A stretch of 64,000 nucleotides of DNA from Flavobacterium notoginsengisoli (GTDB lineage Bacteria > Bacteroidota > Bacteroidia > Flavobacteriales > Flavobacteriaceae), in the NCBI RefSeq assembly GCF_014207905.1, contig NZ_JACHLB010000002.1, forward strand, positions 124,001-188,000, given 5' to 3'. The position numbers and the translations under genes were made by a program. The notes below the pieces were generated by a model, which was given only the letters and a program-made list of their open reading frames with translations, did not search any database and was not told the origin of the DNA. Below, piece by piece: positions 18,900-28,896 of this stretch. Numbering within the stretch: the first letter of the stretch is position 1; each line of letters begins with the position of its first letter.

Positions 18900-19940
18900 T
18901 TATCTTCTTCCTCCACCGCCACCGCCAGATCTCATTCCGCCGCCTCCGCCGCCGCCAGACGATCTCATGCTTCCGCCGCCACTATTGTTCATTGAACGTG
19001 ATGGGCTAGGGCTATAGCTTCTAGATGAGTTGCTGTTGCTGCTAGGTGTGTAACTTCTGTTTGTAGTTCCGCTACTATTATTGTTGTAAGATCTTCTGTT
19101 GCTATAAGTGCTGTTGCTGTAATCAGATCCGTTTGTGCTAGATCTTCTGTTTGTAAAGGTAGGACTTGATGTTCTTCCGTTTACTGTAGAAGTTCTTCTG
19201 AAATCTGTATAGCCGTTACTAGATCTGTTGGTTGTGTAATTTCTATTTGTTGTATAGCTACTTCTGTTAGTAGTGTAGTTTCTGCTAGAGTAGTTTCTAT
19301 TAGTAGCATAGCCTCTACTTGACATATAGCCTGATCTGTCAGAAGCGTAGTTTCTTCCTCCATAATATGCGGCAGAACCTCTTCTTCCGTAAGTGTAGTT
19401 ATAGTTGTTGTAGCCGTAATAACCGCCACCCCAGTATCCTGGGTAGCCCCAGCCCCAACCTGGTCCCCAATAACCTGGATAACCCCAGCCACCTCCCCAG
19501 TAGCCTCCTGGGTATCCCCAGCCATAATAACCTCCGTATCCCCATCCATAGTATGGGTAACCCATTCCGAATCCGAATGACCACATTGGATCTGAATATA
19601 CATTTACAGAAACGTCAGAACTGCTGCTTCCCCAAGCAGGGTAGCCTACAGATGCAGTTTGAGTACTGTCATTTTCTGCGTAGTTAGTGTAATTATCAAC
19701 GTCTGTAAAAATTTCAGTTGGCTGATTGTCGTCTTGCAAAGATTTAAAGTATTCTTTGTATTGATTGTTTGTGCCATTAGAAGTAGCTTGCACATAGTTG
19801 TTTGATGAGTTACCATAAACACCATCATTGTCATGATAAGATGAATTTTGGTAAGAACCACACGACGTAAGCAATAAACTCAATAATCCAATTAAGTAAA
19901 AATGATTAGAGTTTTGGCGAATAGAAATGTTAGTTTTCAT
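18900..19940 (-). CDS. Low-complexity Gly/Tyr/Ser/Asn-rich lipoprotein, unknown function
   Basis: A 346-residue lipoprotein (lipobox LLTSC, about Cys27) not matching a family I recognise. The middle (about 120-195) is extreme Gly/Tyr/Trp repeat (YYGWGYPGGYWGGGWGYPGY). The next 100 residues are Ser/Asn/Arg/Thr-rich with repeated RNYTTNRSS-like units, and the tail is GGGGGGMRSGGGGG. The composition suggests an extended or self-associating surface protein. The frame is supported by the clean start, the signal peptide and the absence of stops. A minus-strand TATTTTTG -7 match lies at 19971-19978. Function is unknown. Confidence 0.8.
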   Translation of the reverse strand: MKTNISIRQNSNHFYLIGLLSLLLTSCGSYQNSSYHDNDGVYGNSSNNYVQATSNGTNNQYKEYFKSLQDDNQPTEIFTDVDNYTNYAENDSTQTASVGYPAWGSSSSDVSVNVYSDPMWSFGFGMGYPYYGWGYGGYYGWGYPGGYWGGGWGYPGYWGPGWGWGYPGYWGGGYYGYNNYNYTYGRRGSAAYYGGRNYASDRSGYMSSRGYATNRNYSSRNYTTNRSSYTTNRNYTTNRSSNGYTDFRRTSTVNGRTSSPTFTNRRSSTNGSDYSNSTYSNRRSYNNNSSGTTNRSYTPSSNSNSSRSYSPSPSRSMNNSGGGSMRSSGGGGGGGMRSGGGGGGRR

Positions 19941-20042
19941 ATCTGTGGTGTTTTTTATTGTTGCACATTACAAAAATAGTTAGTTTTGTCAAACTATTTA
20001 GTTAAAATTATTTAAAACAAAATTTGTGCCAAACTATATAAT

Positions 20043-21521
20043 ATGAGTAAGAACCTTACTACAAGATCAGAAGATTATTCGAAATGGTATAACGAGCTGG
20101 TTGTAAAAGCAGATCTAGCTGAAAATTCAGGAGTTAGAGGATGTATGGTGATTAAGCCGTACGGATATGCTATTTGGGAAAAAATGCAAGCTGAATTAGA
20201 TCGTATGTTCAAGGAGACTGGACATCAAAATGCGTACTTTCCTTTGTTTGTACCCAAAAGTATGTTTGAGGCTGAGGAAACTAATGCTGAAGGATTTGCG
20301 AAAGAATGTGCTGTTGTGACACATTATAGATTAAAGAATGATGAGGAAAGACCGGGGAAATTAATGGTTGATCCAAATGCTAAATTGGAAGAAGAGCTTA
20401 TCGTTCGTCCAACTAGTGAGGCAATTATTTGGTCTACATATAAAGGATGGGTGCAGTCTTATAGAGATTTACCTTTATTAATTAACCAATGGGCCAATGT
20501 AGTTCGTTGGGAAATGCGTACGCGTTTATTCTTAAGAACGGCCGAGTTTTTATGGCAAGAAGGGCATACTGCTCACGCTACAAAAGCAGAAGCAATTGAG
20601 GAATCTGAAAAAATGATGAATGTTTATGCGGATTTTGCTGAAAACTTCATGGCTATTCCTGTTGTAAAAGGTATTAAAACAGAAACAGAGCGTTTTGCAG
20701 GTGCGGATGAAACATATTGTATTGAGGCATTAATGCAAGATGGAAAAGCGTTGCAAGCTGGGACATCTCACTTCTTAGGTCAGAATTTTGCAAAAGCTTT
20801 TGATGTTAAGTTTGCTAATGCAGAAGGAAAGCAAGAACATGTTTGGGGAACTTCTTGGGGAGTTTCAACTCGTTTGATGGGAGCTCTTATTATGACGCAT
20901 TCAGATGATCAAGGGTTGGTTCTTCCTCCGAATTTAGCGCCAATTCAAGTTGTTATTGTTCCTATTCATAAAACGGATGAGCAATTGGCTGAAATCACAG
21001 CTGCGGTTAATGAGTTGACTGCTAAATTGAGAAAGCTGAAGATTTCTGTGAAATATGACGATAGAACAACTCAAAAGCCAGGATTTAAATTTGCTGAATG
21101 GGAATTAAAAGGTGTTCCGGTTAGAATTGCTGTTGGTCCAAAAGATTTAGAAAATGGAACTTTTGAAGTGGCAAGACGCGATAATTTGTCGAAAGAAGTC
21201 GTTTCAAATGAAAATATTGTTGATCACGTTAATAATCTTTTAGAACAGATTCAAAAAGATTTATTTGATAGAGCTTTGAATTATCGTAATACACATATTA
21301 CGGAAGTAAATAGTTTTGAGGAATTTAAAGAAATTTTAGAAGGAAAAGGTGGTTTTATTTCAGCTCATTGGGATGGTACCGCAGCGACTGAAGAAAAAAT
21401 AAAAGATTTGACAAAAGCGACGATTCGTTGTATCCCTTTGGATGCTGTTGAAGAGGCGGGAAGCTGTGTGTTTACTGGTAATCCTTCTTCTAAAAGAGTG
21501 CTTTTTGCAAAGGCTTATTAA
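20043..21521 (+). CDS. proS: Prolyl-tRNA synthetase (short, archaeal/eukaryote-like type)
   Basis: A 492-residue class II aminoacyl-tRNA synthetase charging tRNA-Pro. The class II motif 2 region is [24 protein letters not shown] and motif 3 is [20 protein letters not shown]. The length and the lack of the INS editing insertion mark it as the shorter ProRS type found in Bacteroidota. The anticodon-binding domain covers about 290-400 and a zinc-binding-like C-terminal domain follows. It is divergent from the lipoprotein gene at 19940 with about 100 bp between. Confidence 0.97.
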   Translation: MSKNLTTRSEDYSKWYNELVVKADLAENSGVRGCMVIKPYGYAIWEKMQAELDRMFKETGHQNAYFPLFVPKSMFEAEETNAEGFAKECAVVTHYRLKNDEERPGKLMVDPNAKLEEELIVRPTSEAIIWSTYKGWVQSYRDLPLLINQWANVVRWEMRTRLFLRTAEFLWQEGHTAHATKAEAIEESEKMMNVYADFAENFMAIPVVKGIKTETERFAGADETYCIEALMQDGKALQAGTSHFLGQNFAKAFDVKFANAEGKQEHVWGTSWGVSTRLMGALIMTHSDDQGLVLPPNLAPIQVVIVPIHKTDEQLAEITAAVNELTAKLRKLKISVKYDDRTTQKPGFKFAEWELKGVPVRIAVGPKDLENGTFEVARRDNLSKEVVSNENIVDHVNNLLEQIQKDLFDRALNYRNTHITEVNSFEEFKEILEGKGGFISAHWDGTAATEEKIKDLTKATIRCIPLDAVEEAGSCVFTGNPSSKRVLFAKAY

Positions 21522-21549
21522 AAAAAGATAAAAAAAATAGCATCAGCTA

Positions 21550-21579
21550 TTGTGCAACTAAAAAATAGATGTATCTTTG
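21550..21579 (+). promoter_or_regulatory. Promoter of the tRNA-Glu pair
   Basis: TTG at 21550-21552, a 19-bp spacer, then TATCTTTG at 21572-21579 is a full match to the flavobacterial consensus TTG-N19-TANNTTTG. The first tRNA starts 20 bp downstream. It is the clearest promoter in the window. Confidence 0.88.
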
Positions 21580-21599
21580 CATCCGCATTAGAGAAGCAC

Positions 21600-21671
21600 G
21601 GTCCGTTCGTCTATCGGTTAGGACGCCAGGTTTTCATCCTGGTAAGGGGGGTTCGATTCCCCCACGGACTA
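21600..21671 (+). tRNA. tRNA-Glu (UUC)
   Basis: A complete cloverleaf. The acceptor GGTCCGT at 21600 pairs with ACGGACT, the anticodon stem CCAGG/CCTGG holds the loop TTTTCAT with anticodon TTC at 21633-21635, and the T stem is GGGGG/CCCCC. The 3-prime CCA is not fully encoded (ACA follows). The D loop differs from the second copy. Confidence 0.96.
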
Positions 21672-21715
21672 CAAGTTATATACATATTGAAAAGTTTCCA
21701 ACTTAGGAGAATTTA

Positions 21716-21787
21716 GGTCCGTTCGTCTAGGGGTTAGGACGCCAGGTTTTCATCCTGGTAACAGGGGTTCGATTCCCCTACGGACTA
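21716..21787 (+). tRNA. tRNA-Glu (UUC), second copy
   Basis: The same acceptor and anticodon arms as the copy 116 bp upstream. The T stem changes as a pair (AGGGG/CCCCT) and the D loop reads AGGGGTTA in place of ATCGGTTA. It is probably in the same transcript. An AT-only-like hairpin (arms 21813-21823 and 21836-21846) follows but lacks a T run. Confidence 0.96.
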
Positions 21788-21941
21788 CAAAATTAGTTGT
21801 AAATAAGTTTTGTAAAACAAAAATTGGTGTCTCGGTTTTTGTTTTATTAGTTAAAACCAAAGTGATTGTTTTTATAATTGTGGGAGGTTTTTCTTTTTTA
21901 ACTAGTATTTATAATAATTATTACATCTAAAATTAAAGAAA

Positions 21942-22193
21942 ATGGCAAATCATAAGTCAGCATTAAAAAGAATCAGAAGTAACGAAAAGAAAAGAGTTCT
22001 TAACAGATACCAACACAAAACTACTCGTAATGCTATTAAAGCATTAAGATTAGCTACTGATAAGTCTGATGCTGCTGCTAAATTATCAACTGTGATCTCT
22101 ATGATTGATAAATTAGCTAAAAAGAACATCATTCACGATAATAAAGCTTCTAACTTGAAGTCTAAATTAACGAAACACGTTGCTAAATTGTAA
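21942..22193 (+). CDS. rpsT: 30S ribosomal protein S20
   Basis: An 83-residue, Lys/Arg-rich helical ribosomal protein. It begins MANHKSALKRIRSNEKKR, the family signature, and has the LDKLAKKN-type motif (IDKLAKKNIIHDNKA) near the C-terminus. It binds 16S rRNA early in 30S assembly. It is monocistronic with a strong terminator. Confidence 0.98.
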   Translation: MANHKSALKRIRSNEKKRVLNRYQHKTTRNAIKALRLATDKSDAAAKLSTVISMIDKLAKKNIIHDNKASNLKSKLTKHVAKL

Positions 22194-22217
22194 TTAAAAG
22201 CAATTTGCTAAAAATAT

Positions 22218-22245
22218 AAAAGTCCTCTTTTAGAGGACTTTTTTT
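22218..22245 (+). terminator. Terminator of rpsT
   Basis: An 8-bp stem (AGTCCTCT at 22221-22228, TTT loop, AGAGGACT at 22232-22239) with flanking A/T pairs and a T run. Confidence 0.95.
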
Positions 22246-22261
22246 GTTTATATGTTATCGG

Positions 22262-22331
22262 TCAATATTTTAAAATCAAATAAAAAACGATGGTTTAATA
22301 CTAAGTCTGAATTTGGGTTTTAAAATATTGA
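22262..22331. repeat. 14-bp perfect AT-rich inverted repeat downstream of the response regulator
   Basis: TCAATATTTTAAAA at 22262-22275 is perfectly complementary to 22318-22331, with a 42-nt loop, in the gap between convergent rpsT and response-regulator genes. It may help end transcription on the minus strand, but no T run is in the right place there. Confidence 0.6.
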
Positions 22332-22340
22332 TTTTTTTGT

Positions 22341-22748
22341 TTAAAGATTTATTTTCTTTTTAAGATACTCTAGCATCTGCTGCGTGATTGGTTTTGAAAG
22401 AAAATCAATTATGATTGGGTATTTTTTTGCTTTGGCAAGATCTTCAGGATCAATAGTCGATGATAAGACAATTACAGGAGCAGCGTTAAATTCGTTGTAA
22501 GCAGAAGAAGTAAAATGATCTAAAAATTCCCAGCCACCCATAATAGGCATATTTAAATCTAAGAAAATAAGCTCGGGTTTTCTTCTGTTTTTGTCATTAG
22601 TGTATTTTAAGGTGTTGAAATGATGGAGTGCTTCTTCACCGTTTTGAGCTGTAATAATTTCATGTGAAAATGAAGATTTTGAAATTACTTTTTTGCATAG
22701 CATTAATGTGATTGGATCATCGTCAATGCATAAAATCTGCTCAAGCAT
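22341..22748 (-). CDS. Single-domain response regulator (CheY-like receiver)
   Basis: A 135-residue receiver domain with no output domain. The acidic pair is D9-D10-D11, the phospho-acceptor is D64 in IFLDLNMP, the switch region is VIVLSST, and the conserved Lys is in FLSKPIT. It starts 5 bp after the stop of the PAS histidine kinase gene, so the two form a signalling pair. Its output is probably protein-protein contact. Confidence 0.93.
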   Translation of the reverse strand: MLEQILCIDDDPITLMLCKKVISKSSFSHEIITAQNGEEALHHFNTLKYTNDKNRRKPELIFLDLNMPIMGGWEFLDHFTSSAYNEFNAAPVIVLSSTIDPEDLAKAKKYPIIIDFLSKPITQQMLEYLKKKINL

Positions 22749-22753
22749 AATAA

Positions 22754-24463
22754 TTAGTTTTTAAATGTTATTGTAAATGTGGTGCCTTTGTTAACTTCAC
22801 TATCTATAGCAATTACTCCTCCCATTGTTTCTACCTGTGATTTGACAAGATAAAGACCTAATCCTTTACTGTCTGGGTAATTGTGGAATCTTTGATATAG
22901 CCCGAAAACTTTATCTCGGTTTCTTTCTAGATCAATTCCAATTCCGTTGTCTTTAAAGGTTAGTACTGCTTTGTTGTCTATCTGTTCGGCGGTTATCGCT
23001 ATTTTTAGTTTTCTATTTTCAGATTTGTATTTTATTGAATTGGTGAGCAGATTAAGTAAAATACTTTCTATGTAAGCTTTGTTTGTGGTTAGCTGTGGTA
23101 GTTTGTCAAACTTAAGTTTGATAATTGGTTTGTGCAGTTCAATTTGGAAAGATAATTGGCTGAACACATTTTCAAAAACCTCTTTTAATGAAACCACTTC
23201 TTTTTGCATCGAAGGGTTGTCTTTAATGATAATTACTTTTACTAAATCATTAATAGTTTCGTTAAGTAAATGCGTAGATTTTGTAAAACCGGCTAAAATT
23301 TCTTGTAGTTCTTCATTTTCTATCGGAATATCTTCTGTTAGGTTTAAAAGACCGATAAGATTAGATAATGGAGCTCTAAGATTATGAGAAGTAATGTAAG
23401 AGAACTGTTTTAAATCTTTGTTGTTTTGTGTAAGTTCTCGAATAAGATGTTCTTTTTCTGTTTCTAATTTTTTTTCCTCAGTAATATCTCGTTGTATAGA
23501 AATCCAGTGAGTGATTATTTCTTCATTATTGAAAATTGGAATCATAGAGAAACGCACCCAGTATTCCTCATTGTTTTTGGTGTAAGTAATAGTTTCAATC
23601 AGGCATTCCTCTTCGTTTTTTATGGCTTTTAATAATTTCTTCAATTCATCTGAATCGGATTTTGGCCCTTTAAAAATATTAGGTGATTTTCCGATTATTT
23701 CATTAGATAGATAGCCAGACATTTGAGAAAAAGCAGGATTGACATACACTATTCTTGGTATCTTGCCGTCTGGCGAATTAGCTTCGGTTATTAAAATAGA
23801 GTCTTTAGATTGGGTAATTACTGTTTCTAGAAGTTTTAAACGCTGTTCTTCTTCTTTTTGTTTGGTAATGTCTTGAATAGCTCCAATCATTCTGATGGCT
23901 CTTCCTTTTTCATCTTTTAATAGAAATCCTCTGTCGAGAACATATTTATAAGTTCCATCTGCACATCTAAAACGATATTGATCCTGCCAATTTTGAGTTT
24001 TTTGTTCAATGAAAGAGTATAATTTGATAGACATTCGGATGCTATCTTCAGGATGTATTTTGTCAAACCACCACTTAGAGGTTTTGCCAACTTCTTCAGG
24101 ATTGTATCCAAAAACGCTTTCTATTCCTTTGTTCCAATTTATGCTGTCTTCTTGGATTTTCCAGTCCCAAATGGTATCACTTGTTGCTTTTGCTACAATG
24201 TCATACTTTTCATTGGATTCCTTTATTTCTTCATTAGTCTTGTTTAACTTCTCAAAAATCGTAATATTCTTTTTTTCATTTTTTGAAAGGATAAAACTAA
24301 AAACTACTCCGGTTATTAAAATGATTAAAATGTCCTTTATGAGAGATAAAGTTGGGTATTGAGTAAGAGAAAAGTAGGTTGTTAGTAATTGATGACAAAT
24401 AATTGCCATAATTATCGTTATGATGGTGTAAATAAGAGTAATTTGGAGAGTTTTACTTTTCAT
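22754..24463 (-). CDS. PAS-domain sensor histidine kinase
   Basis: A 569-residue inner-membrane kinase. Two transmembrane helices lie at about 8-30 and 40-60. They are followed by a short coiled coil, a PAS/PAC domain (about 85-205, DTIWDWKIQEDSI, then MIGAIQDITKQKEEE) and a second PAS (about 210-335, IVYVNPAFSQMSGY). The dimerisation/phospho-acceptor region has H360 in ITSHNLRAPLSN. The ATPase domain has the N box LLNLLTNSIKYKS, DNGIGID and GLGLYLVKS. It has no large periplasmic sensor domain, so the signal is probably cytosolic or redox/ligand sensed by PAS. It is in an operon with the receiver gene. Confidence 0.93.
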   Translation of the reverse strand: MKSKTLQITLIYTIITIIMAIICHQLLTTYFSLTQYPTLSLIKDILIILITGVVFSFILSKNEKKNITIFEKLNKTNEEIKESNEKYDIVAKATSDTIWDWKIQEDSINWNKGIESVFGYNPEEVGKTSKWWFDKIHPEDSIRMSIKLYSFIEQKTQNWQDQYRFRCADGTYKYVLDRGFLLKDEKGRAIRMIGAIQDITKQKEEEQRLKLLETVITQSKDSILITEANSPDGKIPRIVYVNPAFSQMSGYLSNEIIGKSPNIFKGPKSDSDELKKLLKAIKNEEECLIETITYTKNNEEYWVRFSMIPIFNNEEIITHWISIQRDITEEKKLETEKEHLIRELTQNNKDLKQFSYITSHNLRAPLSNLIGLLNLTEDIPIENEELQEILAGFTKSTHLLNETINDLVKVIIIKDNPSMQKEVVSLKEVFENVFSQLSFQIELHKPIIKLKFDKLPQLTTNKAYIESILLNLLTNSIKYKSENRKLKIAITAEQIDNKAVLTFKDNGIGIDLERNRDKVFGLYQRFHNYPDSKGLGLYLVKSQVETMGGVIAIDSEVNKGTTFTITFKN

Positions 24464-24604
24464 TACTCCAAATATAGTTAAATTAACTATAACTAAACAT
24501 ATGTTAATGTCAATTTAAAGGCTATATTTTGGTGATTTATATTAACTAATTGATTGTATATACGTAAACTATAATAGAAACGTTTTTTTTATCAAAATAA
24601 AGTG

Positions 24605-24612
24605 TACCTTTG
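24605..24612 (+). promoter_or_regulatory. -7 promoter element of typA
   Basis: TACCTTTG matches TANNTTTG and lies 19 bp before the typA ATG, implying a very short leader. No TTG stands at exactly -33. Confidence 0.6.
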
Positions 24613-24631
24613 CGCCCATTAAAAATCACAG

Positions 24632-26428
24632 ATGGAATCTATTAGAAACATTGCAATTATTGCCCACGTCGATCACGGTAAAACCACTTTGGTTGATAAA
24701 ATTATGTATCACTGTCAGTTATTTCGTGAAAACGAAAACACAGGTGATTTAATCCTTGATAATAACGATTTAGAGCGTGAGAGAGGTATTACAATTACTT
24801 CTAAAAACGTATCAGTTCAATACAAAGGAACAAAAATCAATATTATTGATACTCCTGGCCACGCGGATTTTGGAGGTGAAGTAGAACGTGTATTGAACAT
24901 GGCCGATGGTGTATGTTTGCTAGTGGATGCTTTTGAAGGGCCAATGCCACAAACTCGTTTCGTGTTACAAAAAGCTATTGACTTAGGTTTAAAACCATGC
25001 GTAGTTATTAATAAAGTTGATAAAGAAAACTGTACTCCAGAAGAAGTTCACGAGAAAGTTTTTGATTTAATGTTTGAATTGGGTGCTACTGAAGAGCAAT
25101 TGGATTTCCCAGCGGTTTACGGTTCTGCTAAAAATAACTGGATGTCTGAAGACTGGAAAGTTCAAACTCAAAACATTGAACCTTTATTAGACATGGTTAT
25201 TGCTAATGTACCAGCTCCTAAAGTTTCTGAAGGTACTCCTCAAATGTTAATTACATCTTTAGATTTCTCTTCATTTACAGGTCGTATCGCTATCGGACGT
25301 CTTGAAAGAGGAACTTTAAAAGAAGGAATGCCAATTTCTTTAGTAAAAAGAGATGGGAAAATCATCAAATCTAGAATTAAAGAATTACACACTTTTGAAG
25401 GTTTAGGCCGTAGAAAAGTAGAAGAAGTTATTGCTGGAGATATTTGTGCTGTTGTAGGTGTTGAAGGTTTTGAAATTGGTGACACAATTGCTGATTTTGA
25501 AAATCCAGAAGCTTTACAGACTATCGCTATCGATGAGCCAACAATGAGTATGTTATTTACAATTAACGATTCTCCTTTCTTTGGTAAAGAAGGTAAATTT
25601 GTTACTTCTCGTCACATCCGTGAAAGATTAACAAAAGAGTTGGAGAAAAATTTAGCGATGAAAGTTGGAGAAACTGATTCTGCTGATAAATTCATGGTTT
25701 TTGGTCGTGGTGTACTTCACTTATCTGTTCTTATCGAAACAATGAGAAGAGAAGGGTACGAGCTTCAAATTGGTCAGCCACAAGTTATCATCAAAGAAGT
25801 TGATGGTGTTAAATGTGAGCCAATTGAGGAATTAACTATCGACTTGCCAGAAAACCTTTCAGGTAGAGCGGTTGAATTCGTAACTATCCGTAAAGGTGAA
25901 ATGCTTTCTATGGAAGGTAAAGGTGAGCGTATGATTATTAAATTCAATATTCCATCTCGTGGAATTATCGGATTAAGAAATCAATTACTTACTGCTACTG
26001 CTGGTGAAGCTATTATGGCACACCGTTTCATCGGGTACGAACCATACAAAGGAGAAATTCCTGGACGTAACAACGGTTCTTTAATCTCTATGGAAAACGG
26101 AAAAGCAATTCCTTACTCTATCGATAAATTACAAGACCGTGGAAAATTCTTCGTTGATCCTAACGAGGATATCTACGAAGGACAAGTAATTGGAGAAAAC
26201 ACTCGTAGCGACGATATGACTGTTAACGTTACTAAAACGAAAAAACTTTCTAACGTACGTTCTTCTGGAGCTGATGATAAAGCTAGAATTATTCCAGCTA
26301 TCAAATTCTCTTTAGAAGAAGCTTTAGAGTACATCCAAAAAGATGAGTATGTTGAAGTTACTCCAAAATCTTTACGTTTAAGAAAGATTTATTTAAGTGA
26401 AACAGATAGAAAAAGATATAAAATCTAA
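24632..26428 (+). CDS. typA: Ribosome-associated GTPase TypA/BipA
   Basis: A 598-residue translational GTPase. The G motifs are AHVDHGKTT (G1), RGITI (G2), DTPGHADF (G3) and NKVDK (G4). The EF-G-like domains II, III and V and the unique C-terminal domain follow, with the conserved [14 protein letters not shown]. It acts on the ribosome, aiding 50S assembly and stress or cold growth in other bacteria. It is a stand-alone gene with its own promoter and terminator. Confidence 0.98.
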   Translation: MESIRNIAIIAHVDHGKTTLVDKIMYHCQLFRENENTGDLILDNNDLERERGITITSKNVSVQYKGTKINIIDTPGHADFGGEVERVLNMADGVCLLVDAFEGPMPQTRFVLQKAIDLGLKPCVVINKVDKENCTPEEVHEKVFDLMFELGATEEQLDFPAVYGSAKNNWMSEDWKVQTQNIEPLLDMVIANVPAPKVSEGTPQMLITSLDFSSFTGRIAIGRLERGTLKEGMPISLVKRDGKIIKSRIKELHTFEGLGRRKVEEVIAGDICAVVGVEGFEIGDTIADFENPEALQTIAIDEPTMSMLFTINDSPFFGKEGKFVTSRHIRERLTKELEKNLAMKVGETDSADKFMVFGRGVLHLSVLIETMRREGYELQIGQPQVIIKEVDGVKCEPIEELTIDLPENLSGRAVEFVTIRKGEMLSMEGKGERMIIKFNIPSRGIIGLRNQLLTATAGEAIMAHRFIGYEPYKGEIPGRNNGSLISMENGKAIPYSIDKLQDRGKFFVDPNEDIYEGQVIGENTRSDDMTVNVTKTKKLSNVRSSGADDKARIIPAIKFSLEEALEYIQKDEYVEVTPKSLRLRKIYLSETDRKRYKI

Positions 26429-26450
26429 TTCGATTTAAATTTCAATATAA

Positions 26451-26488
26451 AAAATCCCAAATTCTAATTTAGATTTTGGGATTTCTTT
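26451..26488. terminator. Terminator between convergent typA and T9SS-cargo genes
   Basis: A long imperfect stem (AAATCCCAAA arm from 26452, TTTGGGATTT arm ending 26484, inner TCTAA/TTAGA pairs) is followed by TTTTT. It can also act on the minus strand, since A runs precede it. Confidence 0.85.
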
Positions 26489-26534
26489 TTATTATTGGAA
26501 TTTGGATTTTTAAAAAATTGAAATTTATTAAAAG

Positions 26535-28883
26535 TTATCTTTTTAATGAAAAATGTCCTTTAACTATCTTTCCGTTGACAAATAAAAGAGTAAACCAATA
26601 ATCGTCTGAAGGCAATTCATGTCCGTTGAAAATTCCATTCCAACCAGAACTGTTTTGATTCATCTGTTTTAATAATTTTCCATATCGGTCAAAAATAGAA
26701 ACGCTGTAATCCGGCATTTGATCTATATTCTGAATTGTCCAAAGGTCATTGTAGCCATCTCCATTAGGAGTAAAGAAACGAGGATAGTCTAATACGTAAA
26801 GTAAAAATGAATTTGAAATACCACAGCCATGTTTATCTACAGCCACCGCATTATAAATTCCTGGACGTACTTGCGTAAATGTTGGATCGTCTTGAAAAAC
26901 AGATCCGTCAAGCGAAAATTCATAATCTCCTACACCAGTATATACAATTTTTACAGAATTATCTATTCCGGAAAAATCTTTTACGTCAGCACCTGTGATA
27001 GTAGCAGGTTCAGATAAAATTACTTTGAATGTTTTTGTTTTTTGACAATCATTTGAGTCGGTTACCGAAATTGTATGATCTCCTGCAGTATTAATTATTG
27101 TCGAATTATTAGTTTCACCATTTGACCATTGATACGTTTTAAAACCAGAAGCAACTGTTAAACTCATTTCTTCTCCTTTACATAAATATAAGGTTTCGTC
27201 TTCAAAATTTGGTGGATCAAAAGTATGTACAACCAGTTCTACAGGAGCAATATCATAACAATCAGGGCCATTTATAGCTCTAACATAAATGGTTTGATTA
27301 AAGGGAACAGTATTTTTGAAGATATTAGCTAAAGGATTTGTTTCTGCTAAAGCATCATCTGCCGTTAAAAAGAAATTGACAACAAGCCCAGAAGGAAGTG
27401 TTGATGTGATTTGAGGCGTTACTTGTTCCGCTAGATTGAATTGATATAAACCATCTTGGGTTTGATCTTCATCGCATGTTGTAAACGGAGGCTGATCGGG
27501 GATAATGTAGGGAGAAACATTAAGCGCAATTTGTGGAGTGGCAAAACAGCCGTAAGTGTTTTCAATTCGAGCATAAACAACCTGATTCGGATATTTATTA
27601 AAATATTTTTTTGGATTAAGAATTGGATTTACCTTGTTTCTTGCATTTGCCAAACTTTCATAATAACCTTGATTGGTAATCTGAGAAACGTTGTTTTTTA
27701 CAATATTAGCAACTTTAGTTAAATCAAAAAATGTGATTCCGTCAGTATCATCGTCACATTGTAATATAGAAGTATTTGTTGATTTAATTTCTTGGGTAAA
27801 TTCTACTGAAATTTCTCCCGTTGCTGTACAAGAAGCACTATTTAAAGTAGCTTCAACTTTGTATGTTCCTGGCGTAATCACCGCATAAGTAGGAGTTGTA
27901 GCGCCTGATAATAAAACATAATTATTAGAAGCATCCTTTATATACCATTTAAAAGTGTAATCAGCACCATTTAATTTTGTGTCTAAAACGAAATTTTCTC
28001 CAAAGCAAACCGGATTATCGTTGGCAAATGTTCTGTCTTTTCCAAAATTTATTTTGCTTAAAAAACTGCCTCCTTCTATAAAAACTGCTGAAGGAAAATT
28101 TCTAGTTAAATCATCTGCGACAACCAATTTCAAATGATATTTTTTGTTCGGTACAACATCGGTCGAAGCATTCATAACTACCGTTTGTCCTGCGTAGTTA
28201 ATTGGGCTTGACGCAGGATTATAGCCGTTAAAATAGTTTTCGTTAACTGCTTCACATCCTGGTTTTGGCGTTCCTTCAACAACGGCACTGTTTATTTTTG
28301 GATGAACAGTCGTTGCAGAAACGGCAGTAGTTGTGTTAGGTAGAACGGCTAAATTTTTATAGGGATCTGTTGTTCCTACTTCTTTAATTAGGAAAGCAAA
28401 TCCGTCTGAATAAGAACAGGGGTAAAACGATTGGTACTCATTCGAAGCAAAAAAATAATTAAAGCTTATTGAATTAGTAGATGGTATAAAATCAAATTCT
28501 AAAACTGTTGCGTGTGTACTCGTAGAAGTTCCTAATGCGGTATTTAAATCTGGATCGCCATTCCATGAAAATACTTTTACACCTATAGAAGTTGCTTGAT
28601 TATATGGTCCTTCGGCATTTTTGCTAGCAGAAGTGGCTAAAACAAGTCCTGTAGAAAATGGAAAATTACTCCCTCCTGTAAAAGAACCATAGCTTTGTTG
28701 TCCTGCTAGTGGATTTCCAGATGCACTTACATTATCTATACTAAGACAAGAGCTGTTTATCAAAATATTTTTAACTAAAACATCTGGCGTTACAGTTGGA
28801 TCAACAGAAATATTTTGGGCGCTGGTTTTAGACCCGATACAAAGCAAAAGGCAGATAAGGAGTATTACTTTTACATAATTCAT
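26535..28883 (-). CDS. T9SS type B sorting domain protein with choice-of-anchor L domain
   Basis: A 782-residue secreted protein. A signal peptide ends KTSAQ near residue 23. Residues of about 30-275 match the choice-of-anchor L domain (SFNYFFASNEYQSFYP, FAFLIKEVG, VVADDLTRNFPSAVFIEGG). Several Ig/PKD-like repeats follow (about 290-690, including TYKVEATLNSASCTATGE and YQWSNGETNNSTIINTAGDH). The last 90 residues form a type B, gliding-motility-type C-terminal domain (FFTPNGDGYNDLWTIQNI, then IFDRYGKLLKQ and WNGIFNGHELPSDDYWF), which directs export by the type IX system. It is likely a cell-surface adhesin or similar. Binding target unknown. Confidence 0.93.
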   Translation of the reverse strand: MNYVKVILLICLLLCIGSKTSAQNISVDPTVTPDVLVKNILINSSCLSIDNVSASGNPLAGQQSYGSFTGGSNFPFSTGLVLATSASKNAEGPYNQATSIGVKVFSWNGDPDLNTALGTSTSTHATVLEFDFIPSTNSISFNYFFASNEYQSFYPCSYSDGFAFLIKEVGTTDPYKNLAVLPNTTTAVSATTVHPKINSAVVEGTPKPGCEAVNENYFNGYNPASSPINYAGQTVVMNASTDVVPNKKYHLKLVVADDLTRNFPSAVFIEGGSFLSKINFGKDRTFANDNPVCFGENFVLDTKLNGADYTFKWYIKDASNNYVLLSGATTPTYAVITPGTYKVEATLNSASCTATGEISVEFTQEIKSTNTSILQCDDDTDGITFFDLTKVANIVKNNVSQITNQGYYESLANARNKVNPILNPKKYFNKYPNQVVYARIENTYGCFATPQIALNVSPYIIPDQPPFTTCDEDQTQDGLYQFNLAEQVTPQITSTLPSGLVVNFFLTADDALAETNPLANIFKNTVPFNQTIYVRAINGPDCYDIAPVELVVHTFDPPNFEDETLYLCKGEEMSLTVASGFKTYQWSNGETNNSTIINTAGDHTISVTDSNDCQKTKTFKVILSEPATITGADVKDFSGIDNSVKIVYTGVGDYEFSLDGSVFQDDPTFTQVRPGIYNAVAVDKHGCGISNSFLLYVLDYPRFFTPNGDGYNDLWTIQNIDQMPDYSVSIFDRYGKLLKQMNQNSSGWNGIFNGHELPSDDYWFTLLFVNGKIVKGHFSLKR

Positions 28884-28896
28884 AGTAACAAATATA

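Noticed and set aside
19181..19861. Several overlapping frames within the low-complexity lipoprotein gene
   Set aside because: They arise from repeated codons read in other frames and have no signal peptide or family features.
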